Origin: Rhizobium sp. 18065
GTDB taxonomy: Bacteria > Pseudomonadota > Alphaproteobacteria > Rhizobiales > Rhizobiaceae
Direction of reading: 5' to 3'
Assembly: GCF_902706095.1 (NCBI RefSeq)
Contig: NZ_CACSJP010000003.1
Span: 535,050-599,049, forward strand
DNA length: 64,000 nucleotides
Program-made: the position numbers and the translations under genes
Part shown: piece after piece, positions 19,283 through 26,963 of the stretch
Layout of the letters: each line of letters starts with the position of its first letter
Position numbering within the stretch: position 1 is the first letter of the stretch
Notes under the pieces: model-generated
The model's database searches: none
What the model was told of the DNA's origin: nothing
The model's input: only the letters and a program-made list of their open reading frames with translations

Positions 19283-19863
19283 TATCTACTCCCGTCATTT
19301 GTGGGCAAGGGCCGGTCGCGCGACGACACAGCTTGATCCGTATTTTACATGATCTGGATGAAAGCCAGTAGGTTCGATCCTCTTGGATGATTGCCTGATC
19401 CTCTGAATGTGGATCGGACTGTGGGTTTGCCGCGAGGTCTGAAACGATGTTCGTTCAAGCTCGTGCAGAGCAGCGTCGAGAGTGGTGGCGCCCTGATAGG
19501 ATTGGAGAAACGGCTTTCGCTACGCGCTCCATTGCCGCCATGGTGGCTGCATGAGCCGGCATGCGAATTCGACGATGTGGGTGACGTTATCAGACATTTG
19601 CTGTCCAGGCGATGCCGGCAGCGCTGACGATCGTAAATGTGATTGACTTGGCGGTGTCACCGAGCGGCGTCTTTTGGACATTTGGCCGCATCAGGTCTTG
19701 GGATGCCTGCAGGGCGGCAAGGCGGTTTTGCCAATGCGAATACCGCTCATCAACCTGGGATGTGCAACCTCCGGCGAAACATTGGACGAGTTCGCCTCGC
19801 AGGAGTAGGCTGGCACGATCATGCATGCTGACAGTGAGTACTCCGGGGGATTGGGGGACGGCT
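19283..19863. other. Divergent intergenic region, iorA / TPR-protein gene
   Basis: 581 bases between two divergent genes, expected to hold both promoters. A frame open upstream of 19864 (from 19612) is rejected as coding because its translation has a Cys/Trp/Ser-rich, non-protein-like composition. GGTTCGATCC at 19371-19380 resembles a tRNA T-arm but no cloverleaf surrounds it. No other feature is supported. Confidence 0.45.
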
Positions 19864-21693
19864 ATGCTATCGACAAGATCCGCAGCCTCGGGAACGGCGG
19901 CGGGAATGCCCGGGATCGATGACGTCCGGGCGCAACTGGAACGCATCCTCTCGAGCCCGGAATTTCCAAGCGCTGGGCGCGCGCCCGCATTTCTGCGTTA
20001 TGTCGTGGAAGAGACGCTTGCCGGGCGAGCTGGGCGCATCAAGGGCTATTCGATCGCTATCGAGGTGTTCGGACGCGACCAGACGTTCACGCAGGACGAT
20101 CCCGTCGTCAGAATAGAGGCGGGACGCCTGCGGCGTGCCCTCGAGCGATATTACCTGGTTGAAGGAAACAGGGATGCCGTCCGGATCGACATCCCCAAAG
20201 GCGGCTATTCACCGGCGTTTTCCTGGAACGCAAATGCCGTGGGCACGGTGCAGGAGCCCGTAGCTGCTCACCTTGAACTGAAGCCTGCCTCGAGGCGATG
20301 GTCTGCAAGGGGCGTGGCCCTTGCCGGCGCGACAGCTCTGGTGGCTGCGTGTTCGTATTGGATTGCAGGTGTCTCCGCGTCACGGGTCACGGGTGCCCAG
20401 CCAGTGGTGCAGTCAGCAGGCAGTTCGGGCCGTCCGCTCGGTGATGCCTTTCATGGCATTCCGTCAGTTGCCGTTGCCCCGTTCACCAATCTCGACGGAG
20501 GGTCGGATGCACAGCTCTTTTCGGCTGGCCTGACAGAAGAGCTGCTGACGGCTCTTCCCCGTTTCAAGGAGATCAAAGTGTTCAGCGGCGAGGCATCCAA
20601 AACGCTTGCCGCAGATGTCGATACGGCCCGGGTAGGACCGGAACTTGGGGCCCGCTATCTGCTCGCGGGTGGTGTCAGAGCCTCATCCGGCCGTCTGCGT
20701 GTGACGGCGCGTCTGCTCGCCACGGCCAATGGTGAGATCCTCTGGTCGAGAGACTACGACGAAATTCTTGCTGCGAAGGATCCGCTCTCGGTCCAGAAGG
20801 ATGTTGCACGGCGGGTTGCGACGGCGATCGCTCAGCCCTACGGCATCATGGCGCAGGTTGATACGGCAAATCCGTCCCACACCGATTCTGGTCGCCATGA
20901 ATGCGCGCTGCGCTTTTACGCGTATCGTTTCGATCCGAGCGTCGAGGCGCATGCAGGCACACGGGATTGCCTCCAGACCACCTTGGCGCAGCATCCAACC
21001 AACGCCACCGCCTGGGCGATGCTGTCGATCATTCATCTCGACGAGGCCCGTTTCAACTTCAATCCAAAGACGGGATCCAGACCGCCGATAGAACAGGCGC
21101 TGGTGGCGGCCAGACGCGCGACGCAACTCGACGGCAATAATACACGCGGGCTGCAGGCATTGATGATGGCCCTGTTTTTCAACAGGGACGTCAGCGAGGC
21201 CTTGCGCATAGGCGAACAGGCACTTGGCTCGAACCCGAATGACACCGAACTGATCGGCGAACTGGGCACGAGCATGGCGCTCGCCGGCCAGTGGCGACGA
21301 GGGGCGGACCTGCTTGACCAGGCAATCGCACTTAATCCGGCGGGTGGCGGCTACTATCATGGTATGCGTGCGCTTGCTGCCTATATGCTGCATGACAATG
21401 AGACCTCCGTCCGGGAGATCACTAGGGCGAATATGCAGACGTTTCCGCTGTTTCACGCGGTGGCGGCGGTCATTTATGCACAGGCCGGCATGATCGATGA
21501 CGCCCGGCATCAGGGAGAGATCTTTGCTTCGATGCGTCCTGATGTCCTTGCCAACATCGATGCAGAACTCATAGCGAAGAATGTCCAGCCCGATGATCGT
21601 TTGCGGCTGATGGCAGATCTGCGCAAGGCCGGCCTGCCGCTTCCCCAGGAGGCGGCAGATGCGGTCGATACGTCAGATTTGCAACCCCGCTGA
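19864..21693 (+). CDS. Membrane-anchored TolB-like/TPR protein
   Basis: Protein of 609 residues of the type often named adenylate cyclase in rhizobia, but no cyclase domain is present. Order: N-terminal domain (about 17-120, LERILSSPEFPSAGRAPAFLRYVVEE...RIEAGRLRRALERYY), one membrane helix (about 149-170), a TolB-N/FlgO-like domain (about 199-300, SVAVAPFTNLDGGSDAQLFSAGLTEEL; YLLAGGVRAS), then tetratricopeptide repeats to the end. The N-terminal domain would be cytoplasmic. ATG 19864 has GGGGGA 5 bases upstream. Role unknown; signalling or protein-interaction scaffold is the likely class. Divergent from iorAB. Confidence 0.82.
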   Translation: MLSTRSAASGTAAGMPGIDDVRAQLERILSSPEFPSAGRAPAFLRYVVEETLAGRAGRIKGYSIAIEVFGRDQTFTQDDPVVRIEAGRLRRALERYYLVEGNRDAVRIDIPKGGYSPAFSWNANAVGTVQEPVAAHLELKPASRRWSARGVALAGATALVAACSYWIAGVSASRVTGAQPVVQSAGSSGRPLGDAFHGIPSVAVAPFTNLDGGSDAQLFSAGLTEELLTALPRFKEIKVFSGEASKTLAADVDTARVGPELGARYLLAGGVRASSGRLRVTARLLATANGEILWSRDYDEILAAKDPLSVQKDVARRVATAIAQPYGIMAQVDTANPSHTDSGRHECALRFYAYRFDPSVEAHAGTRDCLQTTLAQHPTNATAWAMLSIIHLDEARFNFNPKTGSRPPIEQALVAARRATQLDGNNTRGLQALMMALFFNRDVSEALRIGEQALGSNPNDTELIGELGTSMALAGQWRRGADLLDQAIALNPAGGGYYHGMRALAAYMLHDNETSVREITRANMQTFPLFHAVAAVIYAQAGMIDDARHQGEIFASMRPDVLANIDAELIAKNVQPDDRLRLMADLRKAGLPLPQEAADAVDTSDLQPR

Positions 21694-21848
21694 GACTTTG
21701 AATCGTCGCAGTTGGTTGCGTCGGCGCTTGTCCGAATTGGACGCACTGCCGTCCTTTGGCCGGTTCGTGCTTGGCCTGTTCGAGATCGTGACTGTCCCGA
21801 AGCCTGAAGCCGGGCGACACGCCGGGACGCCGCAGTTCGGTTTCGGCT

Positions 21849-22898
21849 TTACTCGGCGGTGCTCGTCACTTTGAAGGAGGACCCATTGGTGTGGGATGAT
21901 CGCGGCCACAGGGCTGCAGCGAGCAGCAAGCCGTAGAGTAATGCCCCGCCGACATAGACGATGCGCGTGACGAATGCTTCACCTGCGCTTCCCGGCAAGG
22001 GGGAGACGCCAAGTCCGAAAATTGTCAGGAAGATGGTCAAGGCGCCGGCATACATCTTTGCGTCGCCCGACCGCCCGGCCGCCCGGCCGCCAAGAAACAG
22101 TCCAGTTATCAGGACGATGACGAAAATCGTGAACAGGTTCGGGCGCAGGCTGAGTAATGCATAGGCGAGGCTGGCGAGCAGTCCGCCAAGCAGATTGACA
22201 AGGACCGTACCGAAAGCTGTCCGCGCACTGGCGGAGATATCGAGCTGTCCGAGCAGCGAGGCTACCGTGATGGGAATGACTGCGGCGGCGGTCAGATTGT
22301 CACTCGTCAGGCAGATCACGACGGATGCCAGCAGGATGACCGTGTTGGCAAGCGCGCGCATCAATGCCGGAGGTCTGGCGATAGCCGCGATCACTTCATC
22401 ATCCGATGCATGCGGTTCCGGCAGGAGCGCATGAGCGAACCACATCAGTCCGGTGCCGGACAAGACCCCGGTGACCAGGATGGAGAGGATGGATCCGGCG
22501 AGCTCGTTGTTCAGGATGCCGAACAGCGGCACGATGATCGCAACGACCAGGACAAGGAAGATTGCAGGCCCGCCCTTTCCGGTCGACTGCATCTCAAAGC
22601 AGACGAAATAGGTGAGCCCCAGCAGAAGCATGAAAGGCGCAGGTCGGTCGCCCAGCACAGCGGTCAGCACCATCATTGCAAGCCCGGCAACCAGGATCAC
22701 CAGCACCGCGCCAATCGTCTTTGCCAAGGGTGCCGGCCGCGCGCTTGATAGCAGGAACTGGGCCGCGAACAGAGGGCCAAGGAAGGGCACGACCGCCCCT
22801 GCGTGCAGCGCTGCGGTGAAGCCGATAGCGACTGCCAGAGCGACCCGCAATCCCATGCGGGTCTGCGCCAGACGGCTATGGGCCGGGTCAATTGACAT
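21849..22898 (-). CDS. DUF2955 / FUSC-like membrane protein (aromatic-compound exporter type)
   Basis: Integral membrane protein of 349 residues with two halves of about five helices each, typical of DUF2955/FUSC-like proteins that pair with HlyD adaptors for export of aromatic acids or drugs. ATG 22898 was chosen: it overlaps the end of the HlyD gene by 11 bases (the stop lies just inside), giving MSIDPAHSRLAQTRMGLRVALAVAIGF. A longer start at 22943 is less likely. No outer-membrane TolC gene is adjacent. Substrate unknown. Confidence 0.85.
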   Translation of the reverse strand: MSIDPAHSRLAQTRMGLRVALAVAIGFTAALHAGAVVPFLGPLFAAQFLLSSARPAPLAKTIGAVLVILVAGLAMMVLTAVLGDRPAPFMLLLGLTYFVCFEMQSTGKGGPAIFLVLVVAIIVPLFGILNNELAGSILSILVTGVLSGTGLMWFAHALLPEPHASDDEVIAAIARPPALMRALANTVILLASVVICLTSDNLTAAAVIPITVASLLGQLDISASARTAFGTVLVNLLGGLLASLAYALLSLRPNLFTIFVIVLITGLFLGGRAAGRSGDAKMYAGALTIFLTIFGLGVSPLPGSAGEAFVTRIVYVGGALLYGLLLAAALWPRSSHTNGSSFKVTSTAE

Positions 22899-23994
22899 AG
22901 GACAGAACCGAGAGGATCCGGATCCGAAGCCAACCCCACGCATTGGTCAGCGGATTGTCGCCGGTGAAGATGACAACGGTTGTCTGCGCGCCGTAGCGCA
23001 GGCCACCTTTCGGCCGCTGTGTTTCGTCCATGAGGAGGCGGACAGGAAACCGCTGCGCTTGCCTGACCCAGCCACTGTCGTTCTGGATCTTCGGCAGGCC
23101 GGTATTCGGGTCCGTGTTTCCTTGCGAAACACCGAAGCCGACACTTTCGACCGTTGCCGGGAAAACACGGCCGGGGAGTGCATCGAAAAGCACCTCCGCC
23201 CTGTTGCCGATGGCAACCCTCTCGAGACTGTTCTCCTTGAACGCCGCGTTGATCCAGATCGTGCCGACATCGATGAAGGTCATGGCAGCCTGTCCGACCG
23301 AGACGACCTTGCCGATCGTCAGCTGAAGGTTGGTGACGACACCGGCCGACGGTGCCCGGATGGTCGTCCGCACAAGGTCAAGCCGGGCCTTCTCCAGTCC
23401 GGCAAGCGCTGCCCGCAACTGCGGATTGTCATTGCCGGATGGTCCGAGCAGTTCTTTTGCCTTGGCAAGTTCCGCCTCGGCTGCTGCGACGGATGCTTCC
23501 GCCTGATCATAGGCTGATTTGGCCGCATCGTAGCGCGCCTGCGAATAGACCCCGCGTTTAACGAGTTCGGAGGCCCTCGCATACTGATCGCGCAGGTTGT
23601 CGCGGTCCACCCTGATCTGCACCAGCTTGGCCTGCGCCGCATCGACCGTCGCGGTGGATGCGCCGATAGACTGGCCCGCACTGGCCAGGGCAGCCTCAGC
23701 TTCGCTGACGGCCAGTGCGTATCGCTCAGGATCAATGCGAAACAGGATCTGACCGGCCTCCACCTGCATATTGTCAGTGATGCCCACTTCAACGATCCGT
23801 CCCGTGACTTCGGCCGCGATTCCGACCACATAGGCCTGCACATAGGCTTGCGAGGTCGACGGGGTTCGCCGTTCCATGAAAACCGACAGGCCGAACAGAA
23901 CCAATGCCAACAGAATGATGATCAGGGCGATCCGGCGCAGGGGATTGCGGGGTGGAGCCGTCGCGGCCGGCTCATTGATGACTTCTGAATCCAC
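22888..23994 (-). CDS. HlyD/EmrA-type membrane-fusion protein
   Basis: Periplasmic adaptor of 368 residues. An N-terminal membrane anchor (about 21-41, RIALIIILLALVLFGLSVFM) is followed by the biotinyl-lipoyl-like half (AEVTGRIVEVGITDNMQVEAGQILFRIDP), an alpha-helical hairpin rich in Ala/Glu (about 85-185), the second lipoyl half (IRAPSAGVVTNLQLTIGKVV) and a beta-barrel. It is co-transcribed with the DUF2955 gene, whose start it overlaps, forming an efflux pair. Confidence 0.92.
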   Translation of the reverse strand: MDSEVINEPAATAPPRNPLRRIALIIILLALVLFGLSVFMERRTPSTSQAYVQAYVVGIAAEVTGRIVEVGITDNMQVEAGQILFRIDPERYALAVSEAEAALASAGQSIGASTATVDAAQAKLVQIRVDRDNLRDQYARASELVKRGVYSQARYDAAKSAYDQAEASVAAAEAELAKAKELLGPSGNDNPQLRAALAGLEKARLDLVRTTIRAPSAGVVTNLQLTIGKVVSVGQAAMTFIDVGTIWINAAFKENSLERVAIGNRAEVLFDALPGRVFPATVESVGFGVSQGNTDPNTGLPKIQNDSGWVRQAQRFPVRLLMDETQRPKGGLRYGAQTTVVIFTGDNPLTNAWGWLRIRILSVLSYVN

Positions 23995-24095
23995 TGTCTT
24001 GTGTCCTTCGGAATTCTATCTCTGTTGGATGAAATCGTCGAAAAGGCTTGGGCCGCGATCGACTATCCTGTTGGGTGCAGCAGGATCTCATCAGA

Positions 24096-24380
24096 TCACC
24101 GGGAACGCTGCACAGGCGGATGGTGCAGCTTGACCACTTTGGCTTTGGCGAGGGCCTCTTCTATTTCCTTGGCGAGTTCTATGATCAGTTGTCTGTACTC
24201 GTCGCATCGCTTGCCCGCATGCGGATTCAATGACGCTTCCCACTTGACCAATTCCGTCTGGGCTTCGGCAAAATCCCGGCAGATCTCGCAGAAGACGGGG
24301 TCCCAGAATGCACGTTCAGCGATCGCCTCGGCTCCGTTGGGAAACCGCAGCCTGACCGCAGCAGCAATGTCCTCATCCAT
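24096..24380 (-). CDS. Small conserved-looking hypothetical protein
   Basis: 94 residues, acidic N-terminus and helical character (RDFAEAQTELVKWEASLNP...EYRQLIIELAKEIEEALAKAKVVKL). A strong GGGGGAG lies about 9 bases before the ATG, supporting translation. It has no signal peptide or membrane helix. I do not recognise the family. It lies between the HlyD gene (minus) and the divergent DUF900 gene. Confidence 0.6.
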   Translation of the reverse strand: MDEDIAAAVRLRFPNGAEAIAERAFWDPVFCEICRDFAEAQTELVKWEASLNPHAGKRCDEYRQLIIELAKEIEEALAKAKVVKLHHPPVQRSR

Positions 24381-24774
24381 GGCTCATGCTCCCCCCGGCT
24401 CGACATCGCGGCGCAAGGCGTATTTGCAGGCCCATGGTCGACCATGATGCGGAGTTCGTGCAGTAGGATACCGTAACATACGGGACGCGTGAGGTTCGAA
24501 CGACACGGGAAAAGCGGGCATCCTCATCCAGGAACTGTCCTGGCTCCCGCCCGGCGTACATATCGATATGCCGTCCGAGCAGCTGCACCTTGCGCGGTTG
24601 AAGGCGAAAAGCCTGCCGAAACAGCGGTTTTTGTTGGCCCAGCCTGCCGCGACGTCGGCCGCAGCAGCCCGTAACCTACCAGATGTTACGGGCAAGCTGC
24701 TGGCTGTTGGAATAGGTTTTCCTTCGGATCTGCTGCCGGCTGCCACGGACTGCTCGACAAGGGAGCATGCGACA
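24381..24774. other. Divergent intergenic region before the DUF900 gene
   Basis: 394 bases holding the presumed promoters of both flanking genes. Two related palindromes are visible: CCGTA-ACA-TACGG near 24469-24482 and CCCGTAAC-N9-GTTACGGG at 24668-24692. The open frame from 24568 into the DUF900 gene has no ribosome site at its ATG and non-protein-like composition until about 24775. Confidence 0.45.
24662..24702. repeat. Extended interrupted palindrome upstream of the DUF900 gene
   Basis: CAGCAG-CCCGTAAC on the left is mirrored by GTTACGGG-(CAAG)-CTGCTG on the right around a 9-base centre. It could be an operator or an RNA hairpin in the leader. The CCGTAAC core recurs about 195 bases upstream. 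Confidence 0.6.
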
Positions 24775-26100
24775 TTGCTGAGAACACCGTATTCGATCGC
24801 GCAGCAAACAGATGGCGGTTCCCCCCGCGTCGTGCAATGTCTGCTCGTCTGCGTGATGCTGGCGGTTCTTATGGGATGTGGCGGTCGTCCAAAGAATGTC
24901 CTCACCCCGGTTGCTGACAGCGTCCCCGAAACCAAGCGCGTCGACATGCTGGTCACCACGACGCGCGGCCGCTCGGCGCTGGAGGGGGAGATGTTCACCG
25001 GCGAGCGGGCACCGGAGCCGACGTTTGCCGACATGACCGTTTCCATACCACCTGAGAGCGTCCGAAAGGTCGGCGAGGTCGCCTGGCCGAAAAAACTTCC
25101 CTCCAATCCGGCAACCGACTTTGCAACATTGAAGGCGGACGAGATCAGTCGGGAGGACGCCAGAACCTGGCTACGCGCCGCGGTCAGGAAGAGCGGCGAT
25201 GGCAGCGTGCTTGTCTTCATCCACGGTTTCAACAACCGTTTTGAAGATTCCGTCTACCGTTTCGCCCAGATCGTCGAGGATTCCGGTGTCCGCAGCGCGC
25301 CCGTGCTGGTGACCTGGCCGTCGCGCGGCAGCGTTTTCGCCTATGGATATGACAGGGAAAGTACAAACTATACCCGCAATGCACTGGAAACGCTGTTCCA
25401 GTATCTCGCCAGGGATCCGGAGGTGAAGGAAGTTTCCATTCTTGCACATTCCATGGGCAACTGGCTGGCGCTGGAAGCGCTCCGCCAGATGGCGATCCGC
25501 AACGGCCGGCTTCCGGCCAAGTTCGAAAATGTGATGTTGGCCGCACCTGACGTGGATGTCGACGTCTTCCGTCAGCAGATTGCCGACATGGGAGAGCAGC
25601 GTCCCCACTTCACGCTGTTTGTCTCGCGCGACGACCGTGCGCTCGCACTATCGCGCAGGGTCTGGGGCGATGTCGCAAGACTGGGAGCGATCGATCCAGA
25701 GCAGCCCCCTTACAAGAAAGAGCTTTCCGATAACAAGATCACGGTGATCGATCTCACCAAGGTCAAGGCGGGCGACCGGCTCCACCATGGCAAATTTGCC
25801 GAATCGCCTGAAGTCGTGCGCCTGATCGGCGCGAGAATTTCGGATGGACAGGCGCTGACCGACAGCAAGATCGGGCTGGGTGACACGCTTCTTGCCGCAA
25901 CGACCGGTACGGCCGCAGCTGCCGGCAATGTCGCGGGTCTGATCCTGGCTGCACCGGTTGCCGTGATCGACGCAAATACAAGAGACAACTACGCTGGAAA
26001 TGTCAGCGGTCTTTTCGGTTCGGGCACCATGCAGAACAATGCGCCGGACTGCGAGCCGGGCGTCAGAGCCGAGAGGGGGCAAAGCGGATGCGGGCGCTAG
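24775..26100 (+). CDS. DUF900-type alpha/beta hydrolase, probable lipoprotein
   Basis: Alpha/beta hydrolase (DUF900 family). The nucleophile elbow is AHSMGNW (catalytic Ser), with an oxyanion block VLVFIHGFNNRFEDSVYRFAQI before it. The N-terminal hydrophobic segment ends VLMGC, a lipobox-like site, so the enzyme is probably anchored to a membrane facing the periplasm. The start is uncertain: TTG 24775 has AAGGGAG 9 bases upstream and gives a signal with Arg residues before the hydrophobic run (lipid Cys about 35). ATG 24568, GTG 24832 and ATG 24856 are alternatives. The C-terminus has a Gly/Ala-rich segment that may be hydrophobic. Natural substrate unknown. Confidence 0.8.
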   Translation: MLRTPYSIAQQTDGGSPRVVQCLLVCVMLAVLMGCGGRPKNVLTPVADSVPETKRVDMLVTTTRGRSALEGEMFTGERAPEPTFADMTVSIPPESVRKVGEVAWPKKLPSNPATDFATLKADEISREDARTWLRAAVRKSGDGSVLVFIHGFNNRFEDSVYRFAQIVEDSGVRSAPVLVTWPSRGSVFAYGYDRESTNYTRNALETLFQYLARDPEVKEVSILAHSMGNWLALEALRQMAIRNGRLPAKFENVMLAAPDVDVDVFRQQIADMGEQRPHFTLFVSRDDRALALSRRVWGDVARLGAIDPEQPPYKKELSDNKITVIDLTKVKAGDRLHHGKFAESPEVVRLIGARISDGQALTDSKIGLGDTLLAATTGTAAAAGNVAGLILAAPVAVIDANTRDNYAGNVSGLFGSGTMQNNAPDCEPGVRAERGQSGCGR

Positions 26101-26221
26101 TGCCCGCACTTCTGGTGGACGTCTGACACGTGTCTTTGCCAAGGGCCGGTGGGAGAGCCGTGCAACAGAGGGGCGAAGAACAGGCACTGTTTTTAGGATC
26201 ACAAACTCAGGGGGATTTTAC

Positions 26222-26869
26222 ATGGATTTTTCCGTCATCAACACTGCTCTGGTGGGCAAACTTCTCCTCATGCTTCTGATCGGAATGGGGCCAAAGATCG
26301 CGCTTGTGCCTTTTCTGGAAAAGACACACGCGTTCGACACGGAAACCAAGGTTCGTATCGGTCGCAAAATGGTTCTGACCGCCCTGGTCACGGCCCTGAT
26401 CCTGTTTGCCTCGGGCGCTTTTCTCATGCGGCTGCTGCACATCACCGGCGGAGCTGTCGCTGTGGCCGGGGGCATTATCCTTGCGCTGATTGCGATCAAA
26501 ATGGCGGCTGGGCCGACGGAGAAGCCGCATGATGAGCTGCCGGCGCCTGTCGATCCGGACAAGCTTGCTGTGTTTCCGCTCGCTGTACCCTACCTGCTCA
26601 ATCCTGTCGGCATCACCGTGATCATCCTTGCGTCCGGCGAAGTCGTCTCGGTCGCCAGCGCAGCCATGGTCACCGGGCTGATTTTGCTCGTCGCGGCTTT
26701 TGACTATCTGGTGTTTACCAATATCGACGCGCTCGCCAAACGCATGAAACCGGCGACGATGGTGGTCTCGGAGGTGGTATTCGGCATTCTTCTGACCGCC
26801 GTTGCCGTGCAATTGATCGTTAGTGGACTTGGCGGTCTGGGAATTATTGCTCCCAACATTGCGCATTGA
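26222..26869 (+). CDS. MarC-family integral membrane protein
   Basis: Six-helix membrane protein of 215 residues in the MarC (UPF0056) family, whose transport function is not settled. Features: an early helix with GKLLLMLLIGMGPKIALVPF, a loop EKTHAFDTETKVRIGRKMV, and the conserved AVPYLLNPVGITVIILASG. The start at ATG 26222 follows AGGGGGA; the frame extends upstream to 26000 but overlaps the DUF900 coding end and is not credible. Usual family members have NPxG near the first helix; here the first copy is GMGPK, a divergent feature. Confidence 0.85.
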   Translation: MDFSVINTALVGKLLLMLLIGMGPKIALVPFLEKTHAFDTETKVRIGRKMVLTALVTALILFASGAFLMRLLHITGGAVAVAGGIILALIAIKMAAGPTEKPHDELPAPVDPDKLAVFPLAVPYLLNPVGITVIILASGEVVSVASAAMVTGLILLVAAFDYLVFTNIDALAKRMKPATMVVSEVVFGILLTAVAVQLIVSGLGGLGIIAPNIAH

Positions 26870-26963
26870 TCAGAAATTGATCTTAGAACGGAAGATCGGC
26901 GGCAGTGCGCCGGGAATACGAACGATGCGGCCAGTTGCATCACGTGCCGAAATTAGCTGATGC

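Noticed and set aside
19371..19380. GGTTCGATCC, resembling a tRNA T-arm
   Set aside because: No matching T-stem, acceptor stem or anticodon arm around it.
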